Origin: Planctomycetaceae bacterium
GTDB taxonomy: Bacteria; Planctomycetota; MHYJ01; SBBU01
DNA length: 17,845 bases
Assembly: GCA_005239585.1 (NCBI GenBank)
Contig: SBBU01000049.1
Location: 1 to 17,845, forward strand
Direction: 5' to 3'
In this document: positions 14,793 through 17,845 of the stretch, piece by piece
Layout: the number at the start of each line of letters is the position of its first letter
Position numbering within the stretch: the stretch's first letter is position 1
Position numbers and translations under genes: made by a program
The notes under the pieces: model-generated
What the model was told of the DNA's origin: nothing
The model's input: only the letters and a program-made list of their open reading frames with translations
Databases searched by the model: none

Positions 14793-16115
14793 CTATTTAT
14801 TCAGTATAAAATCAACGACTTGGAATCCGAACCTTTCGCCCATTTTAACTATTAAGCCTCTGGCAAGTTTTACATTACCTATTTCCATTGCAAGAGGTTC
14901 TCTTATGTTGTCGTTAAACTCTATAATAGTCCCTTGTTTTAGGTTTAAAACGTCATTCATGTGAACTGTTTTCTCGGCAAGGAGCACAGAGCATGTAGTT
15001 CTTGTGCTAACAATGTTTTTCATTATCGAATCAGATACCCCGCCTGCTTCTCCAGATTGTCCAGTAGCAGACTCTGGTTTTGAAGCCTTTAAAATCTCCA
15101 CATACCCTTTTGCCTCGCTTGTGACCATTTCCTTCCTGCTAATTTTATGCAATATTCTTACCGCTTTTTTATCTTTTATGCTCCCCGGAATACCATCGTA
15201 TTTTGGTCTGTTCTCTATACAGACAACTAGCGGGTCTTCCTCTTTGTGATTCGTTAGAATGATATCTCCCACTTGGAGTGACTTGAGATCACCAAGCTTT
15301 ACAATGTGTTCATTTAAAAATGTAGAGACTGTAAGTTTTGCTGCAGAGAGAGTCTCTGTAATTCGCTCATGCCTTATATCTCCCTTGTCCTTCTTTTTAA
15401 CAAACCATGTGTGTGTAGAGAGCTTGTCCATTACTCCCTCTATTGATACGACAGGTATGCAGATATTAATATGTCCCTTGTACTCTCCCATGCTAAATTC
15501 AAGTTTCACTGCGATAACAGGTTCATTTGGGGGCATGATAGGCACAAGCTGGGGATTTGATTCACGCCCTGTTATCTTGAGTATTATTGGCGCTACACTT
15601 GTCCAGACATCCTGCAGGCCAGTGATGATTCTGGTAATAATTCTCTCTACTAATTTCCACTCCAGGTCAGTTAGTGCCCGCTCAGGCGGAGTCGCTATGG
15701 CCTTTCCTGACCCGAGAAGTCTTTCAATTATCGGAAACGCAACTGTTGGATTTATCTCAACTATAAAATTTCCTTCAAGTGGTTCACATGAAAGCACATT
15801 GAAACAAGTAGGATTAGGGAGTGAATTAATGAATTCAGAATAGGTGAGTTGATCTATACTAACAACACCCAGGTCTAGTACACTCCTTAGCCACCCTGAC
15901 ACGGCTGCCTGAGTATTTCTGCAAAAAACTTCATGGAGTGTCTCGATCGCCCTAAGCTGGTCTCTCGCTACTCGCTCAGGCCGTTTGAAATCATATGGGA
16001 CAACTTTTTTAGCGTGTTCTTCCTGAGCTCCAACCTCTACCTCTCCCTGATCTATAGAAGAAAGAAGTGAGTCTATCTCCCTTTGGGACAGAAACTTTCC
16101 GCCTTCTTGAACCAT
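14793..16115 (-). CDS. fliM: flagellar motor switch protein FliM with C-terminal FliN-like domain
   Basis: 440 residues, about 100 more than usual FliM (roughly 330). The N-terminal 'LSQREIDSLL' (9-18) is the conserved segment that binds phospho-CheY. The middle domain (~40-235, 'YDFKRPERVARDQLRAIETL') is the FliG-binding part; the usual GGxG loop appears as 'LLGSGK' (133-138). A first SpoA domain (~255-325, 'LQVGDIILTN') is the normal FliM C-terminus. After a Ser/Gly-rich linker (~343-363) comes a second SpoA domain (~368-438: 'MNDVLNLKQGTIIEF', 'EPLAMEIGNVKLARG', 'GFQVVDFI'), closely like FliN. It forms part of the flagellar C-ring that sets rotation direction. It starts 2 bases after the FtsB-like gene with no ribosome binding site of its own, so translation is probably coupled. 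Confidence 0.9.
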   Translation of the reverse strand: MVQEGGKFLSQREIDSLLSSIDQGEVEVGAQEEHAKKVVPYDFKRPERVARDQLRAIETLHEVFCRNTQAAVSGWLRSVLDLGVVSIDQLTYSEFINSLPNPTCFNVLSCEPLEGNFIVEINPTVAFPIIERLLGSGKAIATPPERALTDLEWKLVERIITRIITGLQDVWTSVAPIILKITGRESNPQLVPIMPPNEPVIAVKLEFSMGEYKGHINICIPVVSIEGVMDKLSTHTWFVKKKDKGDIRHERITETLSAAKLTVSTFLNEHIVKLGDLKSLQVGDIILTNHKEEDPLVVCIENRPKYDGIPGSIKDKKAVRILHKISRKEMVTSEAKGYVEILKASKPESATGQSGEAGGVSDSIMKNIVSTRTTCSVLLAEKTVHMNDVLNLKQGTIIEFNDNIREPLAMEIGNVKLARGLIVKMGERFGFQVVDFILNK

Positions 16116-16117
16116 AT

Positions 16118-16381
16118 TTATCGAGTAAAAACTTTGATCACTTTTTCACCCTTTTTAACAATCCCCCCCTCTATGAGTAATCTTTCCCTATAGAGTGGAT
16201 CCTCTGTAAGGGCTCTAAGCCTTATCTGAGCCGTCACATTGTCTCTGCGTACAGCTTCTACTCTATTCTGAATTTTATCCACTCTTTCTGCTATTTGCAA
16301 CATATCACGATATGAGTTTATAATGTTGAATAACAGAAAGATAAAGAGCAGAGCAAGTGCACAGCCTATTACTGTTTTCAT
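16118..16381 (-). CDS. FtsB/DivIC-like small membrane coiled-coil protein
   Basis: 87 residues, the size of FtsB/DivIC. One membrane helix (3-22) follows a short MK start; a coiled coil covers ~25-58; the end 'LTEDPLYRERLLIEGGIVKK' then 'GEKVIKVF' matches the DP-Y-E-R...G-x-V-x-x-GE pattern of septum-formation initiator proteins. These bridge FtsL and FtsQ in the division complex at the inner membrane. A strong ribosome binding site (GGAGG, 6 to 10 bases before the ATG) marks the start. It is the first gene of an operon with fliM, 2 bases apart, which is an unusual pairing. A general FtsL/DivIC-like coiled-coil role other than division cannot be excluded. Confidence 0.68.
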   Translation of the reverse strand: MKTVIGCALALLFIFLLFNIINSYRDMLQIAERVDKIQNRVEAVRRDNVTAQIRLRALTEDPLYRERLLIEGGIVKKGEKVIKVFTR

Positions 16382-16438
16382 GCCTCTCCTCCTACTATAC
16401 TAGTTGTGCTAGACAATCCCACAGCAAACTTGGGGGAA

Positions 16439-16534
16439 ATCCCGAGCTTGCCTGCCAGCCAAGTCAGGTGGGGCAAGATCACCATGCACTAAACCCTAGC
16501 CCACCTAGGGGTTGATCCCTCGCGAGCTCGGGAT
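16439..16534. repeat. long-range perfect inverted repeat flanking smaller hairpins
   Basis: ATCCCGAGCT (16439-16448) is exactly complementary to AGCTCGGGAT (16525-16534), 76 bases apart. Between them lie CTTGC/GCAAG with inner CCTG/CAGG (about 16447-16476) and CCCTAG/CTAGGG (about 16494-16510), and GATCCC/GGGATC overlaps the right arm. The region sits in the 232-base divergent gap between the FtsB-like gene and folK. It may be a decayed miniature mobile element or a structured leader of the minus-strand operon. Confidence 0.45.
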
Positions 16535-16581
16535 CACCCTTTACTAAAGGCGTCACTAATCCTAGCTCGCCCAGGGGTTGA
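16495..16581 (+). repeat. pair of 21-base imperfect direct repeats (CCTAGC...CAGGGGTTGA type)
   Basis: CCTAGCCCACCTAGGGGTTG and CCTAGCTCGCCCAGGGGTTG, each continuing with A, occur about 66 bases apart and match at 18 of 21 positions. The last copy ends inside the -35 hexamer of the folK promoter. Two copies of a repeat at a promoter could be a regulator-binding site or part of a dispersed intergenic repeat. Confidence 0.45.
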
Positions 16582-16605
16582 CAAAAAATATATTGCCTAT
16601 ATATT
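16578..16605 (+). promoter_or_regulatory. sigma-70-type promoter of folK
   Basis: A consensus -35 TTGACA (16578-16583) is followed after 16 bases by TATATT (16600-16605). Transcription would begin near 16611-16613, immediately before the folK ATG at 16614, predicting a leaderless or nearly leaderless message. No Shine-Dalgarno is present before that ATG, which agrees. Confidence 0.6.
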
Positions 16606-16613
16606 AATCGACA

Positions 16614-17069
16614 ATGTCAAGAGTTTATTTATCTCTAGGATCCAATCTCGGAAATAGATACTCAAACCTACAAAACGCTTTAAACTCCCTTAAAAGCCTA
16701 GAAAAAACCAAATTCATTAGGGCGTCCCGGATATATGATACCGACCCAGTAGGACGTACAAATCAGCCAAGATTTCTAAACTGTGTAGTCGAAATAACAA
16801 CCTCTTTGAGGCCAGTTGAGCTCCTTAGTTCAGTCAAAGGAATTGAAAAAGAACTTGGAAGAAACGCCGCTGCAAGATGGGCTGAAAGGATAATAGATAT
16901 TGATATCTTAACTTATGACTCTGTTACCCTGAAAACAAAGGACCTTATTCTTCCCCATCCTAGGATAACTACCAGACGCTTTGTCCTTCAGCCTCTCTCC
17001 GATCTAAATGAACAATTTATAATAGCTGGTCAACCGAACACTGTGCGTGAATTACTCGATGAATTATGA
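16614..17069 (+). CDS. folK: 2-amino-4-hydroxy-6-hydroxymethyldihydropteridine pyrophosphokinase (HPPK)
   Basis: 151 residues, the usual length for HPPK. It transfers pyrophosphate from ATP to 6-hydroxymethyl-7,8-dihydropterin in folate synthesis. Visible family features: 'VYLSLGSNLGNR' at the N-terminus, 'YDTDPVG' (41-47) and 'FLNCVVEI' (54-61) for pterin binding, and the signature 'RWAERIIDIDIL' (88-99), whose Asp95 and Asp97 bind magnesium. 'LPHPRITTRRFVLQPLSDL' (113-131) ends the domain. The ATG at 16614 begins exactly at the conserved N-terminus and is not preceded by a ribosome binding site. It is transcribed divergently from the FtsB-like gene and is followed by panC, giving a folate/pantothenate gene pair seen in many bacteria. 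Confidence 0.95.
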   Translation: MSRVYLSLGSNLGNRYSNLQNALNSLKSLEKTKFIRASRIYDTDPVGRTNQPRFLNCVVEITTSLRPVELLSSVKGIEKELGRNAAARWAERIIDIDILTYDSVTLKTKDLILPHPRITTRRFVLQPLSDLNEQFIIAGQPNTVRELLDEL

Positions 17070-17103
17070 TCTTATCGTTAAGAATTTTAGAAGAGATTCA
17101 AAG

Positions 17104-17250
17104 ATGACGATTACTAGGATAGTGTTGTGCCACAGATTATTTGCCGCCACCGAATACCCCGCGACGCGTGCTGCCGAAGCGGATCTGGCGTCTATGCGAC
17201 CTGGCCTGTTGAGTACCTGTTTGTTTCATTGCAGTAAAAAGGAGGCCTGA
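17104..17250 (+). CDS. doubtful 48-residue ORF between folK and panC
   Basis: An ATG at 17104 opens a 48-residue frame ending 9 bases before panC. A weak AGAAGAG precedes it. The middle (about 17145-17210) is more GC-rich than both neighbours. The product matches nothing I recognise. It could be a small coupled gene, or the stretch may be a decayed or structured RNA segment of the 190-base gap. I would not rely on it. Confidence 0.18.
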   Translation: MTITRIVLCHRLFAATEYPATRAAEADLASMRPGLLSTCLFHCSKKEA

Positions 17251-17259
17251 AACCTAAAC

Positions 17260-17845
17260 ATGAAAGTTATTGAAACTGTCGGCGCAATGAGAGACTATGT
17301 CAAATTTTGCTTCAAGCGTGATCTACAGATTGGATTCATCCCAACTATGGGAGCGCTCCACAAGGGTCACATTAGCCTAATAAAAGCCGCTCGAAAGGAA
17401 AACGATATTGTAGTATTAAGTATTTTTGTAAACCCACTTCAGTTCTGTATGGGCGAAGATTATGACAGATACCCAAGGCAACCTGAAACTGACAGGAAAA
17501 CATGTGAAGAAGAAGGGGTAGACGTACTATTTGTCCCCTCAGTTGCACAGATGTATCCAAAAGGATTTGACACATTTACCGATCAAGCCGAGCTTACTAA
17601 AAAACTTTGCGGACCTTTTAGGCCGGGCCACCTTAGAGGGATGATGACAATTGTCGCGAAACTCTTTAATATCGTTCGCCCAAATATTGCATACTTTGGA
17701 CAGAAAGATTACCAACAATATTTAATCATAAATAGAATGGCTGAGGATCTAAATTATGATGTCATAGTAAAGCTAATGTCAACGCTTCGAGAAGAAGACG
17801 GCCTCGCAATGAGCTCTAGAAATGCATACCTTGGCCCAAAACAAA
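17260..17845 (+). CDS. panC: pantothenate synthetase, 3' partial
   Basis: The first 195 residues of an enzyme of about 280; the frame runs open off the right edge. It joins pantoate and beta-alanine with ATP to give pantothenate, the precursor of coenzyme A. Conserved parts present: 'FIPTMGALHKGH' (26-37, the HIGH-like ATP-binding motif), 'VNPLQF' (57-62), 'RPGHLRGMMTIVAKLFNIV' (121-139), 'AYFGQKDYQQ' (144-153) and 'REEDGLAMSSRN' (177-188, the KMSKS-like loop). The usual 'QFGPNED' appears as 'QFCMGED'. AAGGAGG (17239-17245) lies 14 bases before the ATG, rather far. Downstream of folK and probably in the same transcript. Confidence 0.95.
   Translation, partial: MKVIETVGAMRDYVKFCFKRDLQIGFIPTMGALHKGHISLIKAARKENDIVVLSIFVNPLQFCMGEDYDRYPRQPETDRKTCEEEGVDVLFVPSVAQMYPKGFDTFTDQAELTKKLCGPFRPGHLRGMMTIVAKLFNIVRPNIAYFGQKDYQQYLIINRMAEDLNYDVIVKLMSTLREEDGLAMSSRNAYLGPKQ

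Noticed and set aside
15259..15843. 194-residue plus-strand frame opposite fliM
   Set aside because: It lies wholly antisense to the convincing FliM sequence, has no ribosome binding site or recognisable domain, and is Ser-rich in the way antisense frames often are.

Overview
The window looks like chromosomal DNA of a motile, Gram-negative-type bacterium of moderate GC, most likely Planctomycetota or another PVC lineage. This is inferred from gene style, not from any marker gene. The clues are ECF sigma factors each paired with a FecR-type membrane protein, and the segment 'SDDPKVRDEAT...LGK...EVE.RCKKIL', which resembles the short HEAT-like repeats common in planctomycete proteins. Repeated C-x2-C-A...G-I-C-x2-C knuckles and two glycoside hydrolases fit the same picture. 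No rRNA, tRNA, CRISPR array or intact transposase is visible, and no gene-free stretch exceeds about 250 bases.

Left part, plus strand (1-5561): a 5'-truncated, multidomain GH42-like glycoside hydrolase is followed closely by a small GH clan A-type hydrolase with a signal peptide-like N-terminus. A GlcD-type FAD-linked oxidase follows. Gaps of 11 and 7 bases suggest one transcript. A 112-residue unknown protein with a very good ribosome binding site lies at 5664-6002.

Centre, plus strand (6068-11159): two consecutive cassettes, each an ECF sigma factor and a membrane-anchored FecR-domain protein with a long Cys-rich C-terminal half. The sigma factors belong to clearly different subfamilies, but the two FecR proteins are paralogues. 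Both carry an unusual insertion inside the FecR domain. It is nearly identical at the DNA level and contains a good Shine-Dalgarno, an ATG and a signal peptide-like segment, which is the most curious feature of the window. A cluster of three stable hairpins (11198-11314), resembling the right end or omega-RNA region of an IS200/IS605-type element, separates this block from the next.

Right-centre, minus strand (11346-14659): four genes read in the order PqqD-like peptide-binding protein, radical SAM/SPASM protein, RimK-like ATP-grasp ligase, AstE/AspA-like zinc hydrolase. They overlap or nearly abut and look like one peptide- or amino acid-modifying pathway. No separate precursor peptide was found.

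Further right, minus strand (14793-16381): an FtsB/DivIC-like small membrane protein and, 2 bases downstream, a FliM flagellar switch protein that carries a second, FliN-like domain at its C-terminus.

Right end, plus strand (16614-17845): folK, apparently transcribed from a strong promoter that leaves almost no leader, then panC, cut by the window edge. The divergent intergenic region 16382-16613 is rich in inverted and direct repeats.
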